From the NCBI GenBank assembly GCA_001464125.1, contig LNEP01000006.1:1-64000 (forward strand): a stretch of 64,000 nt of DNA. The letters are read 5' to 3'. The DNA is from Betaproteobacteria bacterium Ga0077540 (GTDB taxonomy: Bacteria; Pseudomonadota; Gammaproteobacteria; Burkholderiales; Methylophilaceae). The first letter of the stretch is position 1. Each line of letters opens with the position of its first letter. A program made the translations under genes and the position numbers. The notes under the pieces were generated by a model, which searched no databases, was not told the origin of the DNA, and was given only the letters and a program-made list of their open reading frames with translations. Positions 29,344 through 38,854 of the stretch are shown in pieces.

Positions 29344-30000
29344 TTAACGCATACCTTGAATGTAGTCAGAAACCGCTTGCATTTCGGCGTCGGTCATTTT
29401 GGCTGCAATCACCATCATCATCGGTGCATTGGCGCGCTCCCCAGTGCGGAATGTTTTAAGTTGCTGATAGGTGTAATCTGCATGTTGACTAGCTAAACGA
29501 GGAAACTGTTTTGGCAAACCTGCACCATTGGCTCCATGACACGCCGCACAAGCAGGCACATTGGTTTTAGCAATTCCGCCACGGTAGATTTTTTCACCTA
29601 AAGAACCCTTGCCATTAGATTTGGCTTTGGACAGAGTGATGGTTTGTTTTGAGAAGTATTGCGCCAAATCTTGCATGTCTTGCGGTGTCAAGTTGGCCAC
29701 CATGCCCGCCATCACTGCGTTAGCACGCGTACCTTCTTTGAAATTATTCAGTTGTTTCAATAAGTATTCAGGGTGCTGCCCCGCTAATTTTGGGTTGAGC
29801 GTAATCACACTATTGCCATCTGGTGCATGACAAGCCGCACAGACATTTTGCACAATTTGATCGACTGGCTTTTTCTCAGCTGTGGCTGGAACAGCCTCAA
29901 CACTTGATGCAGTGGTGGTTGCCGCTTTATCTTCTGCTACCGCCCAATACGTGACCAATACACTACTTAACACTAAAGCTAATTTAAATAAATTTTTCAT
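29344..30000 (-). CDS. Diheme cytochrome c4
   Basis: Cytochrome c4 is a periplasmic two-domain electron carrier, often between bc1 and terminal oxidases. The precursor (218 residues) has a signal peptide (about residues 1-22, ending WAVA) and two heme motifs, CAACHAPDG and CAACHGANG, each followed by a distal methionine region (AVMAGMVAN and APMMMVIAA). I start it at the ATG at 30000, preceded by AAGAAAG; a longer frame to 30018 lacks support. The next genes encode the heme-ligation system it needs. Confidence 0.94.
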   Translation of the reverse strand: MKNLFKLALVLSSVLVTYWAVAEDKAATTTASSVEAVPATAEKKPVDQIVQNVCAACHAPDGNSVITLNPKLAGQHPEYLLKQLNNFKEGTRANAVMAGMVANLTPQDMQDLAQYFSKQTITLSKAKSNGKGSLGEKIYRGGIAKTNVPACAACHGANGAGLPKQFPRLASQHADYTYQQLKTFRTGERANAPMMMVIAAKMTDAEMQAVSDYIQGMR

Positions 30001-30113
30001 TACAAACTTTCTTAACAATTCCGAATAGCGTCACGATTAATTACTTGAATATTTTATCAAAAAACGCATGTTCGTGATAGCATTTGCCCCTTAAAACCAA
30101 TCCTCACCTGACC

Positions 30114-30734
30114 ATGCCCATCTTTCAAAACGCCACTTTTTTTATATCTGCGCATCATTTGCGAGATTTACCACCAGCCAGTGGCGTAGAAGTGGCGTTT
30201 GCCGGTCGTTCCAACGCTGGGAAATCTAGCGCATTGAACACCTTAGCCAATCACAACCGTCTCGCATATGTGAGTAAGCAGCCTGGCCGCACACAACTGA
30301 TTAACTTTTTCACCCTAGGCAACGACAGACACTTGGTTGATTTACCTGGCTATGGCTATGCCAAAGTACCTGAGGCCATGCGCAATCACTGGCAAACTGT
30401 GCTTTCCCGTTACTTAAGTGAGCGTAGCAGCCTTGCAGGGCTGGTGTTGGTAATGGATAGCCGCCACCCGCTCACACCGCTAGACCGCCAAATGTTGGAT
30501 TGGTTTTCACCGAGTAGCAAACCAGTGCATGTTTTATTGACGAAATCAGACAAACTCTCACGTAGTGAATCTACGCTGACCCTGAATAAGGTGAGAAAAG
30601 AACTCAAAGAAGGCTGGGGTGACAACATCTCCGTACAGCTTTTTTCTAGCCTCAAAAAGCAGGGCGTAGAGGATGCGGAAAAAGTGATTGGTGCATGGTT
30701 GTTTGCAGACGAGTCAGATACGTCTAAAGACTAG
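30114..30734 (+). CDS. engB: Ribosome biogenesis GTPase EngB/YsxC
   Basis: EngB is a small essential GTPase that helps assemble the 50S subunit. Motifs are in order: G1 [12 protein letters not shown] (about residues 30-41), G3 DLPGYGYA, G4 TKSDKLS and a G5-like FSSL. The ATG at 30114 gives the usual N-terminus ([13 protein letters not shown]); an upstream TTG at 30084 is less likely. It is divergent from cytochrome c4 and overlaps the end of trmB by 21 bases tail to tail. Confidence 0.95.
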   Translation: MPIFQNATFFISAHHLRDLPPASGVEVAFAGRSNAGKSSALNTLANHNRLAYVSKQPGRTQLINFFTLGNDRHLVDLPGYGYAKVPEAMRNHWQTVLSRYLSERSSLAGLVLVMDSRHPLTPLDRQMLDWFSPSSKPVHVLLTKSDKLSRSESTLTLNKVRKELKEGWGDNISVQLFSSLKKQGVEDAEKVIGAWLFADESDTSKD

Positions 30735-31451
30735 ATCCCAGACTCCGTGCCCAAGCTTGATGCCACGATTTTCAAATTTGGTGAGCGGACGGTAGCTGGG
30801 TTTTTCTGCATAAGTTGCCGCGGTATTTTTTAGCAGCGGTTCTGCGCTAAGCACCTCCAGCACCCATTCGGCATACTCCTGCCAGTCAGTCGCCACATGG
30901 ATGTAAGCACCCACTTTCAATCTGCTGCACAAGAATTTAACAAACTCAGCCTGAATTAAACGGCGTTTGTGATGACGCTTTTTGTGCCAAGGATCCGGAA
31001 AGAAAATATGCACACCGTCTAAACTGTCTTGCGGCAACATCTGCTGCAACACGTCTACCGCGTCGTGTTGAATGATGCGAATATTTGAAATATCCTGCTC
31101 TTGAATCTGCTTAAGCAAGCTACCAACGCCAGGCGTATGCACCTCTACCGCTAAAAAATCATGTGTGGGTAAGGTTTGTGCAATTTTGGCCGTGCTTTCG
31201 CCCATGCCAAACCCAATTTCCAGAATTTTGGGGGAGTCACTGCGTTGAAATGTATCTGTCAAACTGATTAGTTGAGGCGCATACTCAACCCCAAACTTTG
31301 GCCATGCCGTTTCAAGCGCGCGCTCTTGCCCTTTGGTTAAACGCCCTTGTCTGAGTACAAAACTACGGATACGGCGATGTGTCGCCTCTTCCGTTGGCGT
31401 TGTGTTGTCTAGAGATATTTGCTCGTTGGATATTGGTTTCATGGGGTGCAT
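30714..31451 (-). CDS. trmB: tRNA (guanine-N7-)-methyltransferase TrmB
   Basis: TrmB methylates G46 in the tRNA variable loop. The SAM-binding motif [14 protein letters not shown] and the family motif [18 protein letters not shown] are clear. The N-terminal part of the frame is uncertain: ATGs at 31451 and 31442 are both possible, and a reading from 31520 would overlap the upstream methyltransferase gene. I chose 31451, five bases after that gene's stop codon. Confidence 0.95.
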   Translation of the reverse strand: MHPMKPISNEQISLDNTTPTEEATHRRIRSFVLRQGRLTKGQERALETAWPKFGVEYAPQLISLTDTFQRSDSPKILEIGFGMGESTAKIAQTLPTHDFLAVEVHTPGVGSLLKQIQEQDISNIRIIQHDAVDVLQQMLPQDSLDGVHIFFPDPWHKKRHHKRRLIQAEFVKFLCSRLKVGAYIHVATDWQEYAEWVLEVLSAEPLLKNTAATYAEKPSYRPLTKFENRGIKLGHGVWDLVFRRI

Positions 31452-31455
31452 TATA

Positions 31456-32607
31456 CTAGAGGGTGTGTCGTTTATCGCCTTGCAATGCGCCAACCAACGG
31501 CACATCAATCCCTTTGCCAAATAAAATCACTTTAAACAGCTCACCCATTTCTGCTGGTGACAGCAATTTCTGCACCGCAGATACCATGGGGGCATAGACC
31601 TCCATGTGCTCTGGAGACGCCTGCTCAAGTATTTGCAACAGACCACAATTGATTAAAAAATTGGCTTGGTTCAAATAACCCAAGATGCTGAGTTGCTCAG
31701 AATGCGCCGCTTCTGCAATGGCAGTGAAATTAACATGTGCGGTGATGTCCTGCAGCCCCACATAAACAAGCGGATTATCATGGGCATGATGCTGAAAATG
31801 ACACATCAGCGTTCCAGCCTTTCGTTGTGGATGATAGTACTCACTAGCACCGAAGCCATAATCCAACATAACAATGGCCCCATGCTTTAAGCTGCTAGCT
31901 AGGCTACGCACAAGGCCGGTAGCAGCGGGTGATATTTCTGTGAGATAGCCATCTGGGAGATCCAATTCGGCAAGCTGATTAAACAGTGAGCCTGCAGAGA
32001 GTGGCTTATCCTGCCAAGCAAAACCATCTTTCCAGACTACGCTACGTTCAACCAAAACACCTTGTTGCTTACCTACAAGGTGGACCGGAATTGCATCTAA
32101 CACTTCATTGCCTACCACCATACCGTTAAATACTTCCGGCAATGTATCAAGCCACACTAGCCTATCAAAAAGAGCTTTGGGTAGCTTTTCATGCAAATAT
32201 TCACGCTGCACTTGACGCAAGTAATCACTTACTTCCAAGATGCAGTATTGGCTTGGCAACGTTTCCAACTTTTCCAACGACAACAGCAAATCTTTTGCCA
32301 GCTTACCGGTACCGGCACCCAACTCCAGCACTTTACCCTGCGTTATCTGCAATACTTGCGCCACCTGATTGGCTAACGCTTGCGCAAACAATGGGGAAAT
32401 TTCAGGCGCAGTGACAAAATCTCCGCCAAAACCGAACTTCTTAGCGCCGCCGCTGTAATAACCAAGGCTAGGTGTGTAAAGCGCCATGTGCATGAATGTC
32501 GCAAAGTCTATCCAACCGCCTTGCTGTTGTATGTGTTGTTGAATCAGAGATTGCAGTTGTGCGCTATGAGCTAATGCCTGCGCGGATGGAATAGGTAGTG
32601 AGGCCAT
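31456..32607 (-). CDS. MidA/NDUFAF7-type SAM-dependent methyltransferase
   Basis: The 383-residue protein matches the COG1565/DUF185 family: N-terminal [25 protein letters not shown]-binding [16 protein letters not shown] (about residues 93-108), and [14 protein letters not shown]. The mitochondrial relative NDUFAF7 methylates an arginine of complex I; the bacterial substrate is not established. It is followed by trmB and divergent from the pteridine reductase gene. Confidence 0.92.
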   Translation of the reverse strand: MASLPIPSAQALAHSAQLQSLIQQHIQQQGGWIDFATFMHMALYTPSLGYYSGGAKKFGFGGDFVTAPEISPLFAQALANQVAQVLQITQGKVLELGAGTGKLAKDLLLSLEKLETLPSQYCILEVSDYLRQVQREYLHEKLPKALFDRLVWLDTLPEVFNGMVVGNEVLDAIPVHLVGKQQGVLVERSVVWKDGFAWQDKPLSAGSLFNQLAELDLPDGYLTEISPAATGLVRSLASSLKHGAIVMLDYGFGASEYYHPQRKAGTLMCHFQHHAHDNPLVYVGLQDITAHVNFTAIAEAAHSEQLSILGYLNQANFLINCGLLQILEQASPEHMEVYAPMVSAVQKLLSPAEMGELFKVILFGKGIDVPLVGALQGDKRHTL

Positions 32608-32646
32608 TCCCTATTATAATGTTAGCCATAAAGAAATGAGTAAATC

Positions 32647-33399
32647 GTGCATTCAAATTTAGAGAGCAAAGTTGTATTAATCACTGGTGGCGCCAAGCGT
32701 GTGGGCGCGGCAGTGTGTCGTGAGCTGCATGCCCATGGGGCGCAACTGATGGTGCATTACAACAAAAGTCATGCGGAAGCGCGCGCATTACAGGCCGAGC
32801 TGAACCTGCAACGTCCCAATAGTGTGGCGATCATACAAGCAGATTTGCTCAATACTGCGGTAGCACCAAGCTTGGTGCAAGAAACCATTCGGCATTTTGG
32901 TCGTTTAGATGTCCTGATTAATAATGCATCAAGTTATTACGCCACCGAGATTGGCCAAATTAACGAAGAGAACTGGTTGGACTTGATGGGCAGCAACCTA
33001 AAGGCACCTGCGTTTCTGGCACAGGCGGCGGCGGCAGAACTGCGCAAACAGATGGGCACGATTGTGAATATTACCGACATGCATATTGAACGCCCAAAGA
33101 AAGGTTACATTGTCTACAGTGTGGCCAAAGCTGGCTTGGTGACGCTGACAAAATCATTGGCGCTTGAATTGAGCCCAGAAGTGCGTGTGAATGCGGTGGC
33201 ACCAGGCCCAGTACAATGGCCAGAAAATAACCCGCAATTTGATGAAGTGTACCGCCAACGCGTGATTTCACAAACATTACTCAAGCGTATCGGGAATCCA
33301 ACCGATATTGCTAAAGCAGTGAAATTTTTAATTTATGATGCTCCTTACATCACCGGCCATGTATTGGCAGTGGATGGCGGACGATCGCTTAATTTGTAA
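32647..33399 (+). CDS. Pteridine reductase (short-chain dehydrogenase, FolM/PTR1-like)
   Basis: The Rossmann motif reads TGGAKRVGAAV (residues 14-24), the arginine-containing variant typical of pteridine reductases rather than the usual TGxxxGIG. The catalytic YxxxK is YSVAKAG (about 157-163) and NNAS lies near residue 95. Such enzymes reduce dihydrobiopterin, dihydromonapterin or dihydrofolate with NADPH; exact substrate is inferred. The start codon is GTG at 32647; the nearby ATG at 32637 is out of frame. Confidence 0.9.
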   Translation: MHSNLESKVVLITGGAKRVGAAVCRELHAHGAQLMVHYNKSHAEARALQAELNLQRPNSVAIIQADLLNTAVAPSLVQETIRHFGRLDVLINNASSYYATEIGQINEENWLDLMGSNLKAPAFLAQAAAAELRKQMGTIVNITDMHIERPKKGYIVYSVAKAGLVTLTKSLALELSPEVRVNAVAPGPVQWPENNPQFDEVYRQRVISQTLLKRIGNPTDIAKAVKFLIYDAPYITGHVLAVDGGRSLNL

Positions 33400-33422
33400 T
33401 TTATTTTTAAAGAACCCAGTGC

Positions 33423-34334
33423 ATGATCAAACACTTACCTAACAACCCTTCCAGCAACTTTATACGCTTGCGCAATAGCCTGATTACCTCTACAGGCAAA
33501 GCCATAGGCGATTACAACATGATTGAGGAAGGTGACACTGTATTGGTCTGCATGAGTGGCGGCAAAGACAGCCATGCCATGTTGATGATACTGTTGGCGT
33601 TGAAGGAACGTGCGCCCATCAACTTCAAGTTGATTGCCATGAACTTGGATCAAAAGCAGCCCGGGTTTCCTGCGGACATTCTCCCCGCCTATTTTGAAAA
33701 GCTTGGCGTGGAGTACCGTATCGTTGAAGCGGACACTTACTCCATCGTAAAAGAAAAGATTCCAGAAGGCAAAACTACGTGCAGTCTTTGCTCTCGCTTG
33801 CGTCGCGGCATTATTTACACCACCGCACAACAGCTGGGTGCTAATAAGATTGCACTAGGTCATCATCGTGATGACATTGTAGAAACCCTGTTTTTAAATA
33901 TGTTCTTTGGCGCCAAAATGAAAGCCATGCCACCCAAACTCGCCACCAACCGTGGACAATTCATGGTGATTCGCCCACTGGCATACTGCAGTGAAAAAGA
34001 CATTGCCAGCTATGCGCGCCAAATGGAGTTCCCCATTATTCCCTGTGATTTGTGCGGTAGCCAAGAAAATCTGCAGCGCCAAAAAGTGAAAGATATGCTG
34101 ACATTGTGGGAGCGCGAGCAACCAGGCCGTATCAATAATATCTTCCGCGCCATCGGTAACGTAGAGCCATCGCATCTGGCCGACTTTGATTTATATGACT
34201 TTAAAAACCTAAGTCAAGCCAAGCCAGAGGACGAAGATCCGCTATTTGGTGATATAGCCAACGAAGGTGCAGCGCTGAATATTGCGAGTGATGATGGTAA
34301 GCGTATCGAATTTGCCAGAAAAACGCCGACATAA
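33423..34334 (+). CDS. ttcA: tRNA 2-thiocytidine synthetase TtcA
   Basis: TtcA thiolates cytidine 32 in certain tRNAs using ATP and an iron-sulfur cluster. The PP-loop is [10 protein letters not shown] (about residues 45-54) and the cluster cysteines are in [11 protein letters not shown] (about 120) and, further on, CDLCGSQ (about 205), as in the TtcA family. It follows the pteridine reductase gene by 23 bases. Confidence 0.96.
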   Translation: MIKHLPNNPSSNFIRLRNSLITSTGKAIGDYNMIEEGDTVLVCMSGGKDSHAMLMILLALKERAPINFKLIAMNLDQKQPGFPADILPAYFEKLGVEYRIVEADTYSIVKEKIPEGKTTCSLCSRLRRGIIYTTAQQLGANKIALGHHRDDIVETLFLNMFFGAKMKAMPPKLATNRGQFMVIRPLAYCSEKDIASYARQMEFPIIPCDLCGSQENLQRQKVKDMLTLWEREQPGRINNIFRAIGNVEPSHLADFDLYDFKNLSQAKPEDEDPLFGDIANEGAALNIASDDGKRIEFARKTPT

Positions 34335-34366
34335 CTAAATATTTATAGACTTTATATTGCCTTATA

Positions 34367-34396
34367 TTGTCTATGCAGCATTTAGCTTGCTATTAT
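34367..34396 (+). promoter_or_regulatory. Possible promoter of topA
   Basis: TTGTCT (34367-34372) and TATTAT (34391-34396) are 18 bases apart in the gap between ttcA and topA, about 30 bases upstream of the topA ATG. Matches are moderate. Confidence 0.4.
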
Positions 34397-34425
34397 CTAC
34401 TACAACCCTTAAATCCTAGGTTTAA

Positions 34426-37023
34426 ATGTCTAAACTCCTGATTGTTGAATCTCCCTCTAAAGCTAAAACGCTGAAAAAGTACTTGGGGAGCGATTTTGAA
34501 GTGCTTGCCTCTTATGGGCATGTACGCGATCTCATCCCTAAAAACGGGGCCGTGGATCCTACACAACAATTTGCGATGAAATACGACATTATCGACCGCA
34601 ATAGCAAGCACGTAGACGCCATTGCCAAAGCCGTCAAATCTGTAGATAGCATTTATCTGGCAACCGACCCGGACCGCGAAGGGGAAGCCATTTCCTGGCA
34701 TATTGCAGAAATTTTAGCCGATAAAAAATTACTCAAAAACAAACTACTCAAACGCGTTGAATTTAACGAAATCACGCAGACGGCTGTCAAACATGCGATA
34801 GACCATCCACGTGATATCGCTATGAATCTTGTGAATGCACAACAAGCACGCCGCGCCTTGGACTATCTGGTGGGCTTCAACCTATCGCCACTACTTTGGA
34901 AAAAAATTCGTCGCGGTTTGTCTGCTGGCCGCGTACAGAGCCCAGCCTTGCGTTTAATTGTTGAGCGTGAGCTTGAAATTGAGGCGTTTACCTCGCAAGA
35001 GTATTGGTCTATCCATTTGGATGCGCTAAAACATGCGCACCGCTTTAACGCCAAATTGATTCAGCTCAATGGCGAAAAAGTGGAACAATTCACTGTGATT
35101 AATCACGACCAGCAAGCGGACATTGTGGGCAAGTTGCTGATTGCCTCTGCAGGTAAAACTACGGTCAGCCGTGTCGAGAAAAAACAACGTAGCCGAAGCC
35201 CTGCCGCGCCCTTCACCACCTCTACCTTGCAACAAGAAGCCGTGCGAAAATTAGGCTTCACCACCAGCCGCGCCATGCGTATTGCACAGCAATTGTATGA
35301 AGGTATCGATGTTGGTAGCGGAACGGTAGGCTTGATTACCTATATGCGTACCGACTCTTTCAGTTTAGCTGCTGAAGCGGTCATGCAGATTCGCGATTAC
35401 GTGAAAAAGAATTTTGAAGCAGACTATCTGCCAAAATCGCCCATTATGTATAAGACCAAAGCCAAAAATGCACAAGAGGCGCATGAGGCCATTCGACCCA
35501 CTGATATTTTCCGTAGCCCGGCTAGCGTCCGCCAATACTTGAATGACGAACAATTCAAACTGTACGAGATGATTTGGAAACGTACTTTGGCATGCCAAAT
35601 GACCCAAGCCAAGTACGATGCGGTCAGTGTAGATTTAGCGGTGGGTTCAGATGCCACTTTATTTCGCGCTTCCGGCCAAACGCTGGTGTTCCCTGGCTTT
35701 ATTGCGGTGTATATGGAAGGCACCGATGATGCCGAAGAAGAAAGCGAAGCCAAACTACCGCATTTAGAAACAGGTGAAGTACTGGCTGTTGAAAAAATCT
35801 ATGGTGATCAACACTTTACAGAGCCACCTCCGCGCTATTCGGAAGCCAGCTTGGTAAAAGCCCTCGAAGAATATGGCATTGGTCGACCATCGACCTACGC
35901 CAGCATTATCAGCACCCTGCAAGACCGTGAATATGTTTTATTAGATAAAAAGCGCTTCACACCGACGGATGTAGGGCGTGTGGTTAACAAATTTCTGACC
36001 GAGCACTTTACCCAGTATGTCGATTACGATTTCACTGCCAAACTGGAAAACGAATTAGATGAAATTGCCGAAGGAAATCGTGACTGGATTCCGGTCATGG
36101 ATAAGTTTTGGCAAGGATTCAACCAACAAATTATCAATAAGGCAGATGTCGATAGACCTGGCAATGAACTGATTGATGAACAGTGCCCCAAATGTGGCAG
36201 GCAACTGCAAAAGCAACTCAGCCGATTTGGTACATTTATTGGCTGTACTGGCTATAACGCAGAACCCAAATGTGACTACAAACGCAGCATGAACGGCGCG
36301 GCACAAATCGGCACCGATCCAGTGGCGATTGGCACCGACCAAGCAACTGGTAGTGAAATTTACCTGATGAATGGTCCTTATGGCCCGTATTTACAAGTTG
36401 GGATGGCGGTTGAAGGTGAGAAGAAAAAACCTAAGCGCGTGAGCATTCCCAAAGAAATCCCTGTCGCAAGCGTGAATATCGATATTGCTAACATGCTATT
36501 GTCGTTGCCACGTGATTTAGGCTTACACCCAGAAACTGGCAAAAAAATTGTCGCTAATATTGGTCGCTTTGGCCCATACGTGAATCATGACGGTAAGTTT
36601 AAGTCCATCCCCAAATCAGAAAGTGTATTCAATATTGATTTGACAGGCGCTGTAACACTGCTTGCCGCAGCTAACACTGGTCCAGCACCGATTGCTGACT
36701 TAGGCCCCCATCCGAGTGGTGAAGGTCGTATTGAAGTATATGCCGGTCGCTACGGCCCGTATGTGCAACATGCAAAAATCCGTGCCACACTTCCTAAAAG
36801 CGTGAGTCCGGAAGAGTTAACCTTGGAAGAAGCGCTAACATTGCTGGCAGAAAAAGCAGCCAAAGAAGCCCCTGCTAAAAAATCAGCCTCCAAAAAAGCA
36901 AGCGCTTCTGCAACTGACAAGAAACCTGCTACCAAAAAGGCGACCAGCAAGAAAGTAGTAACTACCAAAACAAGTGTAAAAAAACCAGCAGCTAAGAAAA
37001 CAACTTCTAAAAAAGCAGCTTGA
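34426..37023 (+). CDS. topA: DNA topoisomerase I
   Basis: TopA relaxes negative supercoils. The 865-residue protein has the TOPRIM domain (LLIVESPSKAKTL; DPDREGEAISWH), the catalytic tyrosine in GLITYMRTDS (about residue 308), the conserved PPRYSEASLVKALEEYGIGRPSTY and one four-cysteine zinc motif (CPKCGRQL to GCTGYNAEPKC). Two further C-terminal repeat domains lack cysteines. The last 50 residues are Lys/Ala/Thr/Ser-rich, like a histone H1 tail, and probably bind DNA. Confidence 0.97.
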   Translation: MSKLLIVESPSKAKTLKKYLGSDFEVLASYGHVRDLIPKNGAVDPTQQFAMKYDIIDRNSKHVDAIAKAVKSVDSIYLATDPDREGEAISWHIAEILADKKLLKNKLLKRVEFNEITQTAVKHAIDHPRDIAMNLVNAQQARRALDYLVGFNLSPLLWKKIRRGLSAGRVQSPALRLIVERELEIEAFTSQEYWSIHLDALKHAHRFNAKLIQLNGEKVEQFTVINHDQQADIVGKLLIASAGKTTVSRVEKKQRSRSPAAPFTTSTLQQEAVRKLGFTTSRAMRIAQQLYEGIDVGSGTVGLITYMRTDSFSLAAEAVMQIRDYVKKNFEADYLPKSPIMYKTKAKNAQEAHEAIRPTDIFRSPASVRQYLNDEQFKLYEMIWKRTLACQMTQAKYDAVSVDLAVGSDATLFRASGQTLVFPGFIAVYMEGTDDAEEESEAKLPHLETGEVLAVEKIYGDQHFTEPPPRYSEASLVKALEEYGIGRPSTYASIISTLQDREYVLLDKKRFTPTDVGRVVNKFLTEHFTQYVDYDFTAKLENELDEIAEGNRDWIPVMDKFWQGFNQQIINKADVDRPGNELIDEQCPKCGRQLQKQLSRFGTFIGCTGYNAEPKCDYKRSMNGAAQIGTDPVAIGTDQATGSEIYLMNGPYGPYLQVGMAVEGEKKKPKRVSIPKEIPVASVNIDIANMLLSLPRDLGLHPETGKKIVANIGRFGPYVNHDGKFKSIPKSESVFNIDLTGAVTLLAAANTGPAPIADLGPHPSGEGRIEVYAGRYGPYVQHAKIRATLPKSVSPEELTLEEALTLLAEKAAKEAPAKKSASKKASASATDKKPATKKATSKKVVTTKTSVKKPAAKKTTSKKAA

Positions 37024-37097
37024 CTGCCACTGCCCAGCTTAGCTAGTGAGTTCCACATAGCCAAACCAATACGATTGGTAAACGCGATTAACAAGCA

Positions 37098-37126
37098 AAA
37101 AAAACACGCCGATGGCGTGTTTTTTT
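37098..37126. terminator. Bidirectional terminator between topA and the PBP7-type gene
   Basis: Arms with core ACACGCC and GGCGTGT around GAT are flanked by A7 on one side and T7 on the other, so the hairpin has a T run in both directions. It lies between the stop codons of two convergent genes. Confidence 0.82.
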
Positions 37127-37181
37127 GTTGATACCGTCTTAAACTTCATTAATACAAAATTCAAGACATGTTAACTGGACG

Positions 37182-38261
37182 TTAATTTAGCTGTGCTGAT
37201 GTATCCATCTGACCCAATGTGATTGGCACTGCGTCCAAATCTTGTGGGGATTTCGGATCTGTATTGTGCTCCACCCATTTTCTCACACGATTAGCATCGC
37301 CGATTCTAGAATATTTGCCGTAAGAGTCTAGCAATACAATAATCACTGGCTCACCAGCCAATTGCGCTTGCATCACTAAGCACCTGCCAGCCTCATTAAT
37401 AAAGCCTGTTTTAGATAAACCAATGACCCAATCGCTGTTGCGCACCAAACTATTGGTATTGTTAAAGTGGGCTGGTCGATTTGATACATAAACATCATAC
37501 GATGAAGTCGTGCTGGCATTACGAATCACATCGTATTGATAAGCCGCATTTACCATTTTTGCCAAATCTTCTGCGGTAGAAACATTACTACTATCTAAAC
37601 CTGTAGAGTCTGAAAAATGTGTATTGACCATACCAAGACTTAGAGCCTTTTGGTTCATTTCTCGGATAAATTGTGCACGACCGCCTGGATACGTAGTGGC
37701 CAACGCAGAAGCAGCGCGATTTTCGGAGGCAATTAACGCTAGGTTGATTAATTCATCACGCGTTAAACGTGTTCCAATCGGCAATCTGGATGAGGTCCCT
37801 TTTAAGTAATCCACATCTGCATTCGTGACGGTGACCTCTTCGTGCAAACTGACACCTGAATCTAAAATCACCATTGCTGTCATCAACTTGGTCACTGAAG
37901 CGATGGGCGTAGGTGCGTTGGTATTTTTTGCGTAGATAATCTCGTTAGTATTTTGATTGATGACCAACGCTTTAGCAGAAGCCAAGTTGAGCGGACTGAT
38001 ACCATCATAATCATCGGCCGCATACGCTTGATTAATCGCAGTGGACTTGCGCAACTTTGCGTTGATGCGAGAGCTTTTATACTTGGTAACACGTTGTGTT
38101 TTGTAACGTGCTGATTTTGATTTTGCAGAAGCTTTATGCTTAACTGAAGATACAGTCGTAGATTTACGGTGTTTCTTACCTGCCGCTTCACTTTCGAATG
38201 GGATAAGCACCAATCCGACGACCATATAAAGCAAAGTTAAATGTTTGAGAAAAAATTTCAT
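37182..38261 (-). CDS. pbpG: D-alanyl-D-alanine endopeptidase (PBP7 family)
   Basis: This is a periplasmic S11 penicillin-binding protein that cuts peptidoglycan cross-links. A signal peptide (about residues 1-26) is followed by an unusual, very basic Lys/Ser/Arg-rich stretch of about 55 residues, then the catalytic domain with SVTKLM (SxxK), SENRAA (SxN) and SKTGFI (KTG). A GTG two codons upstream (38267) is an alternative start. The basic linker is longer than in Escherichia coli PBP7. Confidence 0.9.
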   Translation of the reverse strand: MKFFLKHLTLLYMVVGLVLIPFESEAAGKKHRKSTTVSSVKHKASAKSKSARYKTQRVTKYKSSRINAKLRKSTAINQAYAADDYDGISPLNLASAKALVINQNTNEIIYAKNTNAPTPIASVTKLMTAMVILDSGVSLHEEVTVTNADVDYLKGTSSRLPIGTRLTRDELINLALIASENRAASALATTYPGGRAQFIREMNQKALSLGMVNTHFSDSTGLDSSNVSTAEDLAKMVNAAYQYDVIRNASTTSSYDVYVSNRPAHFNNTNSLVRNSDWVIGLSKTGFINEAGRCLVMQAQLAGEPVIIVLLDSYGKYSRIGDANRVRKWVEHNTDPKSPQDLDAVPITLGQMDTSAQLN

Positions 38262-38317
38262 CGCCACACCGTATACTATCTACCAAGGTCTAAACAATTC
38301 TAATCAAAATTCATTTA

Positions 38318-38346
38318 TTGTCAATACTTTACACGCGATTTATAAA
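38318..38346 (+). promoter_or_regulatory. Promoter of gcvH
   Basis: TTGTCA (38318-38323) and TATAAA (38341-38346) are exactly 17 bases apart. The predicted leader is close to 100 bases; I looked for a glycine riboswitch in it and saw no supporting conserved core. Confidence 0.6.
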
Positions 38347-38449
38347 CTATTTGTTAAGCAGTGTATTTTTTTAGCAATTTTTGCAACGCTATGTTTAAGC
38401 ACATGCGTTTGTGGCAAAATTACATCACTTAATTCTGAAGTATTGAACC

Positions 38450-38827
38450 ATGAAATTTCCAGAGGATTTGCTTTATACCAACGAACACATGTGGACGCAA
38501 GTCCAAACTGACGGCACTTGGATTGCAGGCATCAGTGACTATGCACAGGATATGCTTGGAGACGTGGTATTTATAGATCCACCCAAGGTAGGCACGGCTA
38601 TCGTCGCAGGCAAACCTTGTGGACTTGTAGAGTCAGTTAAAACCGGTTCTGACCTTCACGCACCGCTCGATGGAAAAGTTATTGAAATCAATCAAAACGT
38701 ATTAGATACGCCGGAAAGTCTAAACGACAACCCTTATAAAAGTTGGATATTTAAATTTGAAGCAAGTAACCCCAAACAAGCTGAGTCATTGTTAAAGAGT
38801 GACGCATATAAAGCACTGATAACTTAA
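38450..38827 (+). CDS. gcvH: Glycine cleavage system H protein
   Basis: GcvH is the lipoyl carrier of the glycine cleavage system. The 125-residue protein has the lipoylation context LVESVKTGSDLHAP, with the modified lysine near residue 63, and the N-terminal YTNEHMWTQV. It stands alone, without gcvT or gcvP beside it. The variant SVKTGSD instead of SVKAASD is a mild deviation. A free-standing H protein may also serve in lipoate transfer. Confidence 0.94.
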   Translation: MKFPEDLLYTNEHMWTQVQTDGTWIAGISDYAQDMLGDVVFIDPPKVGTAIVAGKPCGLVESVKTGSDLHAPLDGKVIEINQNVLDTPESLNDNPYKSWIFKFEASNPKQAESLLKSDAYKALIT

Positions 38828-38854
38828 CAGCACCAAGCCTTTTGCCCAACTTGC

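Noticed and set aside
30045-30062. FNR-like TTGAATATTTTATCAA between cytochrome c4 and engB
   Set aside because: One half is TTGAA and the spacing is six, not four, so it does not fit the consensus.
38347-38449. Possible glycine riboswitch in the gcvH leader
   Set aside because: The leader is about 100 bases of AT-rich sequence without the conserved purine-rich core or paired stems of the glycine aptamer.
38245-38511. 88-codon plus-strand frame overlapping the gcvH start
   Set aside because: It covers the gcvH leader in another frame and runs into gcvH; it has no family resemblance and gcvH explains the region.
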